From Pirellulaceae bacterium (lineage in GTDB: Bacteria > Planctomycetota > Planctomycetia > Pirellulales > Pirellulaceae): a stretch of DNA of 64,000 nucleotides. The position numbers and the translations under genes were made by a program. Below, piece by piece: positions 17,284 to 27,100 of this stretch (positions within the stretch are counted from its first letter, which is position 1; each line of letters begins with the position of its first letter). Below the pieces are notes generated by a model, which saw only the letters and a program-made list of their open reading frames with translations, ran no database searches and had not been told where the DNA came from. Where the stretch lies: contig JAHBXT010000004.1 in NCBI GenBank assembly GCA_019636385.1, positions 1-64,000 on the forward strand, written 5' to 3'.

Positions 17284-18150
17284 ATGCCCGAATTGCCTGA
17301 AGTTGAAACAATGTGTCGTGGACTGCGACCGATCGTTGGTTGCTGCGTGGCATCAGTTACCGCCCCGCCCTGCCCTTGCCGGCCAATTTCGATGCAGCCG
17401 AGTGTGGCTCAGATTCATCGGCGGCTGCGCGGACAGGCTGTTACAGGCGTCCGTCGATTGGGCAAACGAGTATTGATCGACTTCAGGTACTGGACACTGA
17501 TACTGCAACCCAAGATGACCGGTCTGGTCGCTCTAGACGAGGTTCCTGACAGCGGTCATACGCGGCTGGTGTTGCGATTCAGCGGTCGCAGAAAACTGGA
17601 ATTGAAGTTTTGGGATCGTCGTGGGTTGGGCACTGTGGAGCTGTTGCCTCCGGAAGAAGTCGAGCAGCGGATCGTGGCAGGACGGCTCGGACCGGATGCA
17701 CTCGAAATTACCGCTAGTCAATTCCGCCAGCGGATGACGGGAACGCGACGACCGATCAAAATTGCTTTGTTGGATCAAAAGCTGCTGGCTGGAGTTGGCA
17801 ATTTATATGCATCCGAGATGCTCCATGCCGCGAGGATTCATCCAGCCTTGCCAGCTAACCAGCTCAGCCGGCAACAGGCTCAGCGATTACATCGCAGCAT
17901 GATTGACATCCTGCGACAAGCGATCAAATATGAAGGTTCGACCTTGGCCGATGGCACCTACCGCAATACGCTGAACGACCCTGGCGGCTACCAGAATCAC
18001 CATCGCGTATACGACCGCGCGGGCCAACTGTGCCTGTCGTGCCGCAAGTCACACATCGTGCGTATCGTGCAGGCTCAGAGGTCTACCTACTACTGTCCTC
18101 ACTGCCAACCCATCTGCGCGAAAAAGTCGTCGACAGCATCCAAATACTGA
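17284..18150 (+). CDS. mutM: Formamidopyrimidine-DNA glycosylase
   Basis: The 288-aa enzyme excises oxidised purines such as 8-oxoguanine and nicks the DNA. M-P-E-L-P-E-V-E-T supplies the catalytic Pro2 and Glu3, and G-K-R-V-L-I-D supplies the conserved Lys near position 60. The helix-two-turn-helix region reads G-V-G-N-L-Y-A-S-E, and the C-terminus has a C-x2-C...C-x2-C zinc finger (C-L-S-C ... C-P-H-C) with the Arg/Gln-rich DNA-contacting loop between. Length is normal apart from a tail of about 12 residues after the last zinc ligands. That tail is antisense to the end of the convergent surface-protein gene (52-bp overlap). Confidence 0.95.
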   Translation: MPELPEVETMCRGLRPIVGCCVASVTAPPCPCRPISMQPSVAQIHRRLRGQAVTGVRRLGKRVLIDFRYWTLILQPKMTGLVALDEVPDSGHTRLVLRFSGRRKLELKFWDRRGLGTVELLPPEEVEQRIVAGRLGPDALEITASQFRQRMTGTRRPIKIALLDQKLLAGVGNLYASEMLHAARIHPALPANQLSRQQAQRLHRSMIDILRQAIKYEGSTLADGTYRNTLNDPGGYQNHHRVYDRAGQLCLSCRKSHIVRIVQAQRSTYYCPHCQPICAKKSSTASKY

Positions 18151-21100
18151 GAAGGCGTTCCGACACCTGGGGAGCTGCGATTGACGCCAGCCCACTGGAA
18201 ACTGCTGGATGGACCAATGATTCGCACCAGTGTATTGCCTTGGCCATCTGTGGTGAAAGAATATTCATCCTTCTCGAATCGCGCCGTGAATACTTGACGG
18301 TTAGCATCGACGCGCGTGACGAGCAGCGTGTCACCTTGAAAGACCGCTTCGGTGAACAAGGCCTCCTCGAAGCCATCCAGCTTCATACCCCACAACAGGG
18401 AATTATCCGATCCGACGGCAAAAAAGGCACCGCGCACAGCCTGGCTGGGATCCGTGTAATAGTAGCGTGATACCAACTGGCTGGCCCAAGTAGCATATTT
18501 GGCGGATAGTCCGGCCAGAGCGTAGTGCTCGGTCACGCTACCTCCGCCAGGTGCCGCAATTTGAACATTGCGGACACTGGTGGAACCGGGGATGCCTTGT
18601 AGGAATTCGGGCTGTTGGAAGCTGATTTGATAGCTGCCCGGGCCCAGTTCTTTGAATTCATAACTGCCATCGGATGCCGACTGAATCTTGATGGGTGCAA
18701 TTGCCTGGCCGAGCGTCGTGCCGGTAAGCGTTATTTCAACGCCACCCAGAAAACGCTCCTTGGTGTCCATCTGGCCGTTGCGATTCTCATCGACCCATAC
18801 TCTGCCGCCGATCGTGCTAGGCTGGAACTCTTCAACGCTGACGGAAACTAAACCTTCGGCGGTGTCCAGGCCGCCGTTGGCGGTGCCACCGTTGTCACGA
18901 ACCGTGTAACGGAATGAGGCACTGCCGGTAAAGTCGGCTTCTGGTGTGAAGGTAACGATTCCGGTAGCCGAGTTGAGCGACACGCTGCCGCCCGTGGCGG
19001 AATCAACCGCAATGATCGTCAGCGTCTGCGTGGCTTCGTTGGCAGGTCCGGGGGTGTCGTTCCGCAGCAGATCGGCAACCGGAATTTGCAACGGATTGTT
19101 CTTGAAAGCGCGAACGCTGTCCGCTCCTGGCCGAGGTGGATCGTTGACCGGAGTGACGTTGATCGTGACCGTGGCCGTACTGGACTTGGGCGGAAAACCA
19201 TTGTCCTGGGCGGTGTAGGTGAACAGGAAAGGTCCATTGAAATCCTGTGCGGGGGTGTAGACCACATTGGTCCCCTGAATCTGCACACTGCCACCACCAG
19301 TCGTGATTGGCGCAACCCCAGTAACGGTTAGCGTCTGATGACTCTCACCAGGACCGGGCGAATCGTTGGCCAGCAGGGTGGACAAGGCGATGGTCTTGGC
19401 AATGTCCTCGAGAGTGGTATCGGTATCGCCTTGCAGCACGGGAGGATCATTGAACTCACTGACGCTCACGGTGACTGTAGCGGGATTGAGTGCCGTCAGT
19501 GGCGGGGTGCCGCTGTCGGTAGCGTTATAGGTGAACAAAAACGTCCCAAAGAATCCGGCAGTCGGAGTGTAGATGACGTTGTTGCCCTCAATTCGAACTG
19601 AGCCGCCGACTGCGGAAAGTGCGTTGACTGTGGTTATGGTCAGGGTTTGATCGGACTCGCCGGTTCCGGGCGAATCATTCTGTGTCAAACTGGAAAACGT
19701 AATTGTTCGGGCAACATTCTCTTCAGCCTGTACCGAATCGTCCACCAGCGTTGGTCGGTCATTGACGTTGGTGACCGTAATGGTCACGGTGCCGATGGAA
19801 TTAGGTCCTTGCGGATCGCTGGTGTCATTCATCACATAGGTAAATGTATCGATCCCGAAAAAGTCGGGATTAGGTGTGTACAGCAGCCCATCGTCCGACA
19901 AATCGTTTGGAGTGCCGTTGTCATTGCGGGTTACGGTACCGTTGACCGGCTGAGTAAAATCGATCAGCAACTTTGATTGATTTTCGTTGGCCAAGTCGTT
20001 GGCAAGTACGTCGATCGGATTATTGGTGCTATCCTCGTTTACCGTAGCGGTGTCGCGACGAGCGCGTGGCAACGTGGCAGGTTCAACCGTGACGACCACT
20101 GTGGCGGTGGCCGTCAGCTGCGGCGTGCCGCTGTCGCGGATGGTGTAGGTAAACGTCTCCGTGCCAATAAAGCCAGGTGCTGGGGTGTAATTGAGTGTCT
20201 GACCGCCTGCAGCGATGCTGACCGATCCTCCATTATTGGTAGTACCTACGGAAATAATGGTCAGTGTTTGGCTGGATTCATTGGCCGGTCCAGGCGAGTC
20301 GTTTGCGAGTACATTCAGCGTGTTGTCGCTGCTATCTTCAACCACATTCAAATTGTCATTGCCTGCAGTTGGGGGATCGTTAACTGGAGCAATGTTGATG
20401 GTAATCGTTCCCGTCGCGGTCAATCCGCTGGTGTCGCTGATCGTGTACGTCAACCGATCACTACCGTTAAAATCCTGTGGCGGAGTGTAAACATTACCAA
20501 CCAAGGTACCCACGGTGGTCCCGGGAATCGTTTGTATTCCAGTCACCGATAAAGTTCGCGGCGGGATGGCCGGCGATGTGTCGTTGGCCAGCAACGTCGC
20601 GTTGACGATAGTCAGGGCGGTATCTTCGTTGGTACTGAGCGTATCTGGATTGGCGATGGGTGTCGTCGGATCCGCGATGATCGTGATGCTGAAGGAATTG
20701 CCGAAGTTCACACTTGAGTTGGGAATAAGGTTGTCTACGCCAAACAATAAATGTTCCGAGCCAATGTCCTCAGGTGCGTTAGGGGAAAAGGTCATTACTC
20801 CGGGGTTTGTAGCAGTGAACCTGAAGGATACAAAAGGTCTGAGGCCGACCGGGTTGTCCGGTGGAACAGTATTACCTGAAAATGCAGTGATCTCATTAAA
20901 AAACTCCTGGGTCACATCGTTTCCCTGAGCCGATGAGCGTCCACTGGTAAACTGATTCGAGAATAGCACTCCCGACGAAAATCCGTTTTGTTGAGTGAAG
21001 TTATAATCGGCAAAATTGAGTGAATTGACGCCAATATCGAGTCCAGCCGAATAGACGCCGCCAACTTTCATGCCTTCATTGTTTTCGGGCAGGGAATTGA

Positions 21101-21596
21101 TATCTCGCAGGTCTTGAACAAATACATTTACTTGAAATTGCTGGCCAACGGCAACCTGCGAAAGCGGTGTGCCGGTCTCGGGCGCATTGGGAGAGACTAT
21201 ATTGGTGATGGTATAGTTATAATTGACCAGGAATTGCGCATCCTCGCCCTCGGCGTTCAGCCGGTTGATGACTCGTAAGGCATCCAGCGCTGAGACTCGA
21301 CCATCATTGTTGACGTCGTAGTATCGACTGGCAGTTTGAGTGGCACTCGTGCTGGTGGCCTTGGCTGGTGCGCCGCGACTATTCAGATGATTGATCACCA
21401 GCAACGCGTCCATCGCGCTGATTCGGAAGTCCAGGTTCGTATCTTCCGCGATCAGACTGTTGTGCATGGGCTGCAGGTCAGCTGCCAACAACTGTCGATT
21501 CTCGAGCCGCTCCAGTTGCGGTGCTCGCCGACGAGCCACGACCGGACGTGCGTCTCTCTTGAATAGCCTCAACATTCTTGCAGCTCGATTCTTCAT
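18099..21596 (-). CDS. Secreted multidomain surface protein: dockerin, cohesin-like, cadherin-like repeats, SdrD-B-like
   Basis: The 1165-aa product starts with a basic segment and L-E-R-L-E-N-R-Q-L-L-A-A-D (residues 28-40), the planctomycete extracellular-protein N-terminus. A type I dockerin follows with two calcium loops (about 50-75 and 94-117; D-V-N-N-D-G-R-V-S-A-L-D-A-L). Residues of about 125-310 resemble a cohesin domain (V-A-V-G-Q-Q-F-Q-V-N-V then G-V-Y-S-A-G-L-D-I and a late F-R-F-T-A-T-N-P-G). Six cadherin-like repeats of about 100 aa (E-D-T/S...L-x-N-D-S/T-P-G-P...V-N-D-P-P) fill about 314-920. An SdrD-B/CNA-B-like domain (G-R-V-W-x-D-E-N-R-N-G) spans about 928-1010, and the rest is unassigned. 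The start at 21596 gives the compact N-terminus; the frame is open 35 codons further. The 3' end overlaps mutM by 52 bp. It probably acts as an adhesin or scaffold at the cell surface; no anchoring motif is seen. Confidence 0.85.
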   Translation of the reverse strand: MKNRAARMLRLFKRDARPVVARRRAPQLERLENRQLLAADLQPMHNSLIAEDTNLDFRISAMDALLVINHLNSRGAPAKATSTSATQTASRYYDVNNDGRVSALDALRVINRLNAEGEDAQFLVNYNYTITNIVSPNAPETGTPLSQVAVGQQFQVNVFVQDLRDINSLPENNEGMKVGGVYSAGLDIGVNSLNFADYNFTQQNGFSSGVLFSNQFTSGRSSAQGNDVTQEFFNEITAFSGNTVPPDNPVGLRPFVSFRFTATNPGVMTFSPNAPEDIGSEHLLFGVDNLIPNSSVNFGNSFSITIIADPTTPIANPDTLSTNEDTALTIVNATLLANDTSPAIPPRTLSVTGIQTIPGTTVGTLVGNVYTPPQDFNGSDRLTYTISDTSGLTATGTITINIAPVNDPPTAGNDNLNVVEDSSDNTLNVLANDSPGPANESSQTLTIISVGTTNNGGSVSIAAGGQTLNYTPAPGFIGTETFTYTIRDSGTPQLTATATVVVTVEPATLPRARRDTATVNEDSTNNPIDVLANDLANENQSKLLIDFTQPVNGTVTRNDNGTPNDLSDDGLLYTPNPDFFGIDTFTYVMNDTSDPQGPNSIGTVTITVTNVNDRPTLVDDSVQAEENVARTITFSSLTQNDSPGTGESDQTLTITTVNALSAVGGSVRIEGNNVIYTPTAGFFGTFLFTYNATDSGTPPLTALNPATVTVSVSEFNDPPVLQGDTDTTLEDIAKTIALSTLLANDSPGPGESHQTLTVTGVAPITTGGGSVQIQGTNVVYTPAQDFNGPFLFTYTAQDNGFPPKSSTATVTINVTPVNDPPRPGADSVRAFKNNPLQIPVADLLRNDTPGPANEATQTLTIIAVDSATGGSVSLNSATGIVTFTPEADFTGSASFRYTVRDNGGTANGGLDTAEGLVSVSVEEFQPSTIGGRVWVDENRNGQMDTKERFLGGVEITLTGTTLGQAIAPIKIQSASDGSYEFKELGPGSYQISFQQPEFLQGIPGSTSVRNVQIAAPGGGSVTEHYALAGLSAKYATWASQLVSRYYYTDPSQAVRGAFFAVGSDNSLLWGMKLDGFEEALFTEAVFQGDTLLVTRVDANRQVFTARFEKDEYSFTTDGQGNTLVRIIGPSSSFQWAGVNRSSPGVGTPSQYLDAVDDFFAQMGWQ

Positions 21597-22141
21597 AAAC
21601 GTTCGCCTGGGTGACTTTTGGAATTCAGTGACTGAAACGGAATGGAACTCGCCAGAAGCTGATGGGGCGACTGCGACCGAGTCGTCGTGGAAATCTATCA
21701 AGGTTGCTGAGTTAACACGGAAAAATGCTCGCCTCTAGCGAATCACTAGATTAGTCAGTCTGGGTGATTTTATCAATTCAGGAAGAATTGATCGAATGCG
21801 GTATTTGGCGACCATTTTCTCAGGGTTTCGGCGTAGTTGGTGCTTACGAACTAACCGTTAAAGACCCTATTTTCCTTGGAAACCAAATGAATCGAATAGT
21901 TCCTAAAACTGGTCAAAGTACGGCCGAAATGGATTGAGTCGAGCTGGGAAATTCGCTTGGAGACAGCTGCTGGCAAGAGAAGTTACCAGGTTTGGAGCAT
22001 CGACCGTCTGGCCGAGCTGGGTAGGTCCACCGGCTGACGACCGTGGCTATGGCTGGGGCGTTCGCTACACTCGCCAGAGCGTGGACAGGCCGACATGCCC
22101 CTCCACCGTCTGGCGAAGGTGGCTACGTTTTACGACGGTGG
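21597..22141. other. Intergenic region upstream of the 1165-aa surface protein
   Basis: This 545-bp stretch separates two minus-strand dockerin genes. The part next to 21597 is AT-richer and should hold the promoter of the 1165-aa protein gene, including a TTTGACC-containing motif at 21906-21918. The part next to 22141 carries a cluster of imperfect palindromic repeats (listed separately). No convincing gene is seen. Confidence 0.6.
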
Positions 22142-22146
22142 CTAAG
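22026..22146. repeat. Cluster of degenerate palindromic repeat units
   Basis: At least four related units are visible. Two start TCCACCG..CTG/GCGA and end GTGGCTA, at 22026-22052 and 22102-22126. A partial unit, TTTACGACGGTGGCTA, ends at 22144, inside the stop codon of the metalloprotease gene. An inverted copy lies at 22063-22084 (its reverse complement reads CCACGCTCTGGCGAG). Each full unit can fold through its CCACC and GGTGG ends. They look like small intergenic REP-like elements; no transposase is present. Confidence 0.5.
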
Positions 22147-23965
22147 CTTTGATTGCCAGCTTGGAGCTGGCGAGGACTTGAATTAAGGCGTCAACCGGTT
22201 CGGTGTATTCGCCGTATTCGGATTCATCATGTCCGCCAAGCTCCGACAGGGCATGGTCGCACAGATAGCGATCAAGACCGTTTTGACTTGTCGTTACAGC
22301 AGGGACTGTGGACTGGCGGTGAAAGCTGGATTGGATTTCCCGTGTGATGGCTGAGGTTGATTCTGCTTCCTCTCCCAAATATCCTGAAACGGTAATTGAC
22401 ATGACTGGTGGAGCAGCAAGCAATTGGGATTCTCCAAACGTCTGGCTGCTCTCAGTTTCCAGAGTGGCTGCGCTCGCTTCGCCACTCCCCGAGTTACGCG
22501 AATTAAGGTGGTTGATTACCAGCAGCGCATCTCGAGACGTGAGCCGCCCATCGCCACTGACATCTAAATACGGTGGAGGAGAAATGCCAGAGCTTCCCAG
22601 TTCTCCGCCGCCACGCGAATTTAAAGCGTTGATGACCAGCAGCGCGTCGAGTGCCGAGATGCGATGGTCATCATTGACGTTAAAGGGATTACGAGGATTT
22701 TGCCACGGAGACCGAAAACTATCCGTCACCGTGTTGCTAATGACCGTAGTGGCCGGATCTCGTGCGCGAATATCAATCTTGCTGGTACCAGTGGGAACAA
22801 CGATATTGAGGTCGAGGTTTACTTGGTACTGGTTCGGCTGAGAATAGATCTGCCATGGGCCATCGTCCAATCGGTACTCGATGAGGCCAATGCGATTGAG
22901 GGTGATGTTATTCCGCAAACCCCAAGAATTCTGATTGGCCAGTGCCTTGACTGTTGCTTGACCCACGAAACGATAGATTCCGGTGTCTAAATCGTAGCTC
23001 CCGGTACCGGTTAGCTCGCTAGGCACATCCAAAACGTCAAAAATGCCGTTGCCATTGCTGTCCTGCCAGCCGATTTGAGCGAATGTCGAGGCTGCGGAAG
23101 TGAAATTCTGATATGCGGTTTCCAGCAGTGTACCAGCGGCCATGAGACTGGGCTGCTGCACAAAACCCGGCGTGGGATTGTCCCAGGCATTGAGGTTCTG
23201 CGTGTTATAGTATCCTCGAAACGAATTGTAGGTCCCACCTCCAGGATACTCGTCGCGAGCCCAAAACATGTGGCCGGTTTCGTGGGCAAACGTCGAGGCG
23301 GGTCGCGTCGAGGGCACGACCATAAACAGCCCGCCGGCAAAGGCAAAGGCGCGGTTGAACGAACCACCCGCAGCGAACTGACCGTCGGAGTCACGCTGGC
23401 TGTTGGCCACAAAGATCGTAAAGGCCCAATCAGTACCGAACTTCATTCGTTGCGAATGATTAAAGGCCCGAATGTCACGTTCAATGTCGCCCGTTGCCCT
23501 GCCCAGGTTATCCAAAAATTCGGAGACATAGAACGTGTAATGATTGGAAATGCGATTGATGGGCTCGTAGTCGGTCGAAACGGGATTGGTGGCGAAGGTC
23601 GTGTCTATCACAAACGACAATTGGTGGACGGTATTCAGCCGAGCGAGGCTTTCAACCCACCAGTCCATGGCTTGGTCAATCTTTCCAAGCGTTTCTTGAA
23701 TATGCTGACTGTTCCAGTCTTCGGAGCTGGCGTCAACGCGACCGTTGCTCTCCAAAAACACCGGTGTAACCAGCACCGACCCTAACATAAATTCGGCCGT
23801 ATCGTTGGGCTGGGCACCAAAGGGAAGGCCGGCCAGCAATCGCCGCTCTTCGAGCGCTTCGCAGACCAGTCGCCGACGGTACGACCGCCGGTGGTACGAA
23901 AGCCAGGCGGTCTGACAAGCCGTCCTACAAGGGCTGGCACCTTGGGATCGCCTCCAAAAGAACAT
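22142..23965 (-). CDS. Secreted zinc metalloprotease with C-terminal dockerin
   Basis: The 607-aa product opens with a very basic N-terminus and E-A-L-E-E-R-R-L-L-A-G (residues 36-46), the planctomycete export-type motif. Residues of about 60-330 form a protease-like domain with H-E-T-G-H at 228-232. Asp238 six residues later may be the third ligand (H-E-x-x-H-x5-D), and a possible Met-turn (S-L-M-A-A-G) follows about 45 residues on. A beta-sandwich-like part (about 340-420) follows. A two-loop dockerin (about 425-492, N-V-N-D-D-H-R-I-S-A-L-D-A-L and D-V-S-G-D-G-R-L-T-S-R-D-A-L) comes next, and a Ser/Glu-rich tail of about 115 aa ends the chain. It lies 165 bp downstream of the giant gene on the same strand. 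It may process surface proteins or external substrates; assignment to a named peptidase family is open. Confidence 0.82.
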   Translation of the reverse strand: MFFWRRSQGASPCRTACQTAWLSYHRRSYRRRLVCEALEERRLLAGLPFGAQPNDTAEFMLGSVLVTPVFLESNGRVDASSEDWNSQHIQETLGKIDQAMDWWVESLARLNTVHQLSFVIDTTFATNPVSTDYEPINRISNHYTFYVSEFLDNLGRATGDIERDIRAFNHSQRMKFGTDWAFTIFVANSQRDSDGQFAAGGSFNRAFAFAGGLFMVVPSTRPASTFAHETGHMFWARDEYPGGGTYNSFRGYYNTQNLNAWDNPTPGFVQQPSLMAAGTLLETAYQNFTSAASTFAQIGWQDSNGNGIFDVLDVPSELTGTGSYDLDTGIYRFVGQATVKALANQNSWGLRNNITLNRIGLIEYRLDDGPWQIYSQPNQYQVNLDLNIVVPTGTSKIDIRARDPATTVISNTVTDSFRSPWQNPRNPFNVNDDHRISALDALLVINALNSRGGGELGSSGISPPPYLDVSGDGRLTSRDALLVINHLNSRNSGSGEASAATLETESSQTFGESQLLAAPPVMSITVSGYLGEEAESTSAITREIQSSFHRQSTVPAVTTSQNGLDRYLCDHALSELGGHDESEYGEYTEPVDALIQVLASSKLAIKA

Positions 23966-24130
23966 ATCTTCGGAGCCCTTTGCGGTGGAATGTGGTTAGC
24001 GGACCTTGAAAAAAGTGGATGAACAGCGCTGGCTGGCCATCCCTCGACTGTAATTAACCACCTGGACCGCTCAACGATCGCCTACTGCAGAAGGTCCATG
24101 AACCCTCTCAATCGTAGTCGAATGTAGGGG

Positions 24131-27100
24131 TTATTGCAGCAAATCGTCCAGTATCGCCTCCTCTAGCTCACCTCTCAAGGCGACAGCTGCGCGGTCACCG
24201 ATTTGCATGGGGCCAAACAGGCTCGTTCTAAGCTGTTGCGCGGTACCTGCCTGAGAACCGATCTCTTCCCACAGCAGGTCGCAGGGCTCAGTCGCCTCCG
24301 ACCACTGAATCTCGGGTAGCCAGTGCAGGTCATTATTTACATCTCCTAGATTGCGGACTAGTCTGGCATCGGTCTGTTCCTGGCCAGGAGTTGCCTGGTT
24401 GCCCGCCAATAGCCCGTGTATCCAATCGCCGGCCATAACCACCTGTGATGATGAGGTGCTGGCAGTTGGGCTTGGTGACGACGACGTCGGAATAGCTATT
24501 TGCACTCCGGTCGCAGGCGGAAGTACCGCTTCACCTTCGCCCTGGCCCAGACCTTCGCCTTCACCGGCAGCGGCTGGTCGAGAATTCAAATAGTTGATAA
24601 CCAGCAGAGCATCAAGGGCGGTGACTCTACCATCGCCATTGACATCGACGTAAGGCGGGGCATTGGTCACCGTCGCGCTGGCTAAATCATTCGGCCTAGC
24701 TGGATCGTTTAGCCAGTTGATGACCTGCAGAGCATCGATCGACGAGACAAGTCCGCTGGCGTTGACATCCAGATTCCAGACCGGATTGGTAAACGGGTTA
24801 GCGCGAATCTCGACTGGCCAATCTTCGACTTCACCATCTGAGGCCTCACCGATGGGTGAACCAATAGCGTCTCGATCGGTACTTAACCGCACGCGGGCAT
24901 AGCTGTTACCACGATTGGCTGTAGCCGGCACTAGGAAGGAGACGGTGGTCACTCCAGATCCAACAGCCTCAGCGTCCATGATTTTTTCTGCGTCGGAAAA
25001 GAACCCATCGCCGTTGAAGTCGATCCACAGCGAGGCGTAAGCCTGACGGCCCGTTGTGTTGGTAACGCTGATTTGAGCACTGGATTGGAAAGCGGTGTTC
25101 AAAACACCTATTTGCAGACCGTCATCCACATCGGCGTTCGGCACACGAGCATCGGCGTCCGCCGTCACAGTTGCTCCCAGGCTCAGGCCATCGACAACCT
25201 GGTGACGTGGTCCATTGTCAGCGTGTAACGACAGATAGGGCGCCGGCGCGTCACCATAGTCGAACCCTTCGCCCAGGAAGACGGTCAGAATGGTTGTGCC
25301 ATCCACTTGATTCGGCCTGAGCGCGTTGCCAGCCATGTCGCGAATCGCCCCGATCTGCCCTGCCCCAGCCCCCGAAACCCCTTGAGCGCCTTCGATCAGC
25401 AGTCGATTGCCAAAAGTGGTCAAGGTAACTCCGGTCAATCCCGCATTGGTGATCGCCTGGCGAATCAGAGCTGCCACCTCAGACGCCGTGGCATCGGCGG
25501 GAACCGAAATCGCCACCGCCGGCGGTTGTCCGGCGATACCTATCTGGGTAAGAACCGTGTTCGACAAACTCAATTTGGTGTTGGCGTCTCCACCCAATCG
25601 TACCGCGCCGTTCCCGTCGTAGCTGGCTGCCAAACCGAGTCCCGCACTATTGATGGCCGACACCAGCGCAGCACCGATTTGATTTGCGGACGCTCCTGGT
25701 GTAAAGCGGACCGGGGTATTGCCCGGTTGAGCATTGTTATTGGTGTCCAGTTCAAAGGTGACTGGACTTCCGCTGCGATCGATCGTGAATGTTTGACCGT
25801 CAGCAAGGCCGCTCGGCACGCCTGCAACCAACGGAATCTGCAGGCCGAACGCACGTTGGACACCTGTCTGGCCTGTTACAGCCAGGCCGCTGGTGAGCGT
25901 CTCAAATTTGACTGCCGAAGCACCCTGAATTTGCAACCGTCCAGGAGCGATCTGACGGACATCAAGCTGTAATTCAGACTGTCCAATTGCAGCTATCAGC
26001 GCCTGAGTTGCCTGGAGAAGCGAAGCTCCCACAGGCAAGGTAACCACGCGATTGCCTGAACCGACGGGACCGTTATTGTCGATCTCAAACACGATGCGCC
26101 GCGTCCCATCATCGATGGCAAAGGTGGCTCCATCTTCCAGCGCGGCATCTACGCCGTTACTGCTGGGGATGATCACCCGAAGACCCAAGTCGATTTCGAA
26201 TTTGGTCAAACTGCCGACTGCGTCAACAATTTGAAACTGGTCGCCATCCTGATAGGCCGTGGCGGGATGGGCAACGACGGCAGCCTCCTTAGAGTTAACT
26301 AGGCGAATCGTATACACACTTTGGCCGCGCCAAATACCAGCCAATGGCTGCAGGCGAATGACGCCGTTGGTCGAGTCGTAACCGAAGCGATAGTCAATGC
26401 CTTCGGCCAGCGGCGCCCCATTGCGATAGACCAACACCGACGATGCGCTAACTGTATCATGATTGATACCGGAACCGGTCATCGGGTCGGTGGGTTCCAA
26501 ACCATCGATCAATCGAAGATCGAAATACTGTGGAGTCGCGCCAATCAGTTCGACGATTGTGGGATCGCTATTGCGGTCCAAACCGGCAACATCGTTATCG
26601 CCGGGACTCAACATGACCACTAACGGACCTGCCAAATCACCACGTTCGCGAGCGCCACGATCTTTGAATGCGTTTTCACCGACACCAGCCGGGGTCTCGA
26701 CAGTGGGGTCATCTACTCGCAATTGTCCGTTGATGTCCAGCCGGGGAGCCAGGATCGGAGAGGCGGTGTAGCCCAGCGGTTGCTTGACCGCCACCAGGGA
26801 TGGACGATCTTCCAGCGAGTCGATTGAGCTGTCGATCACCGGCGATCCCATCGCTGGGAACAGATTTCCAATTCCGGGACTGATGTAAATCGTAGCGGTG
26901 TTAGGCGATACGATGGGCAGCCGTCCCAGGTCGGCTACCCCGGTCACATTGGCTGTGTTGCGTTGATACAACGATCCACCAATCACAGTGGATCGACTGG
27001 AATTATCCACATGGATACCGGCGGCATTGTTGATCAGCACATTGTTCAACAATGTAGCGGTGGCATTGCTTGTGACCGATATGCCGGTCCCTCCGGCGGC

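Noticed and set aside
19977..20552. 191-codon plus-strand frame opposite the cadherin-like repeats
   Set aside because: Shadow of repetitive coding sequence; neighbouring repeats produce similar spurious frames.
23075..23785. 236-codon plus-strand frame opposite the metalloprotease gene
   Set aside because: It covers the strand opposite the H-E-T-G-H motif, which is clearly coding on the minus strand; no supporting features.
25307..25972. 221-codon plus-strand frame opposite the giant gene
   Set aside because: It is antisense to conserved domain sequence of the giant protein, has no family motif or ribosome-binding site, and shows the composition expected of a shadow frame.
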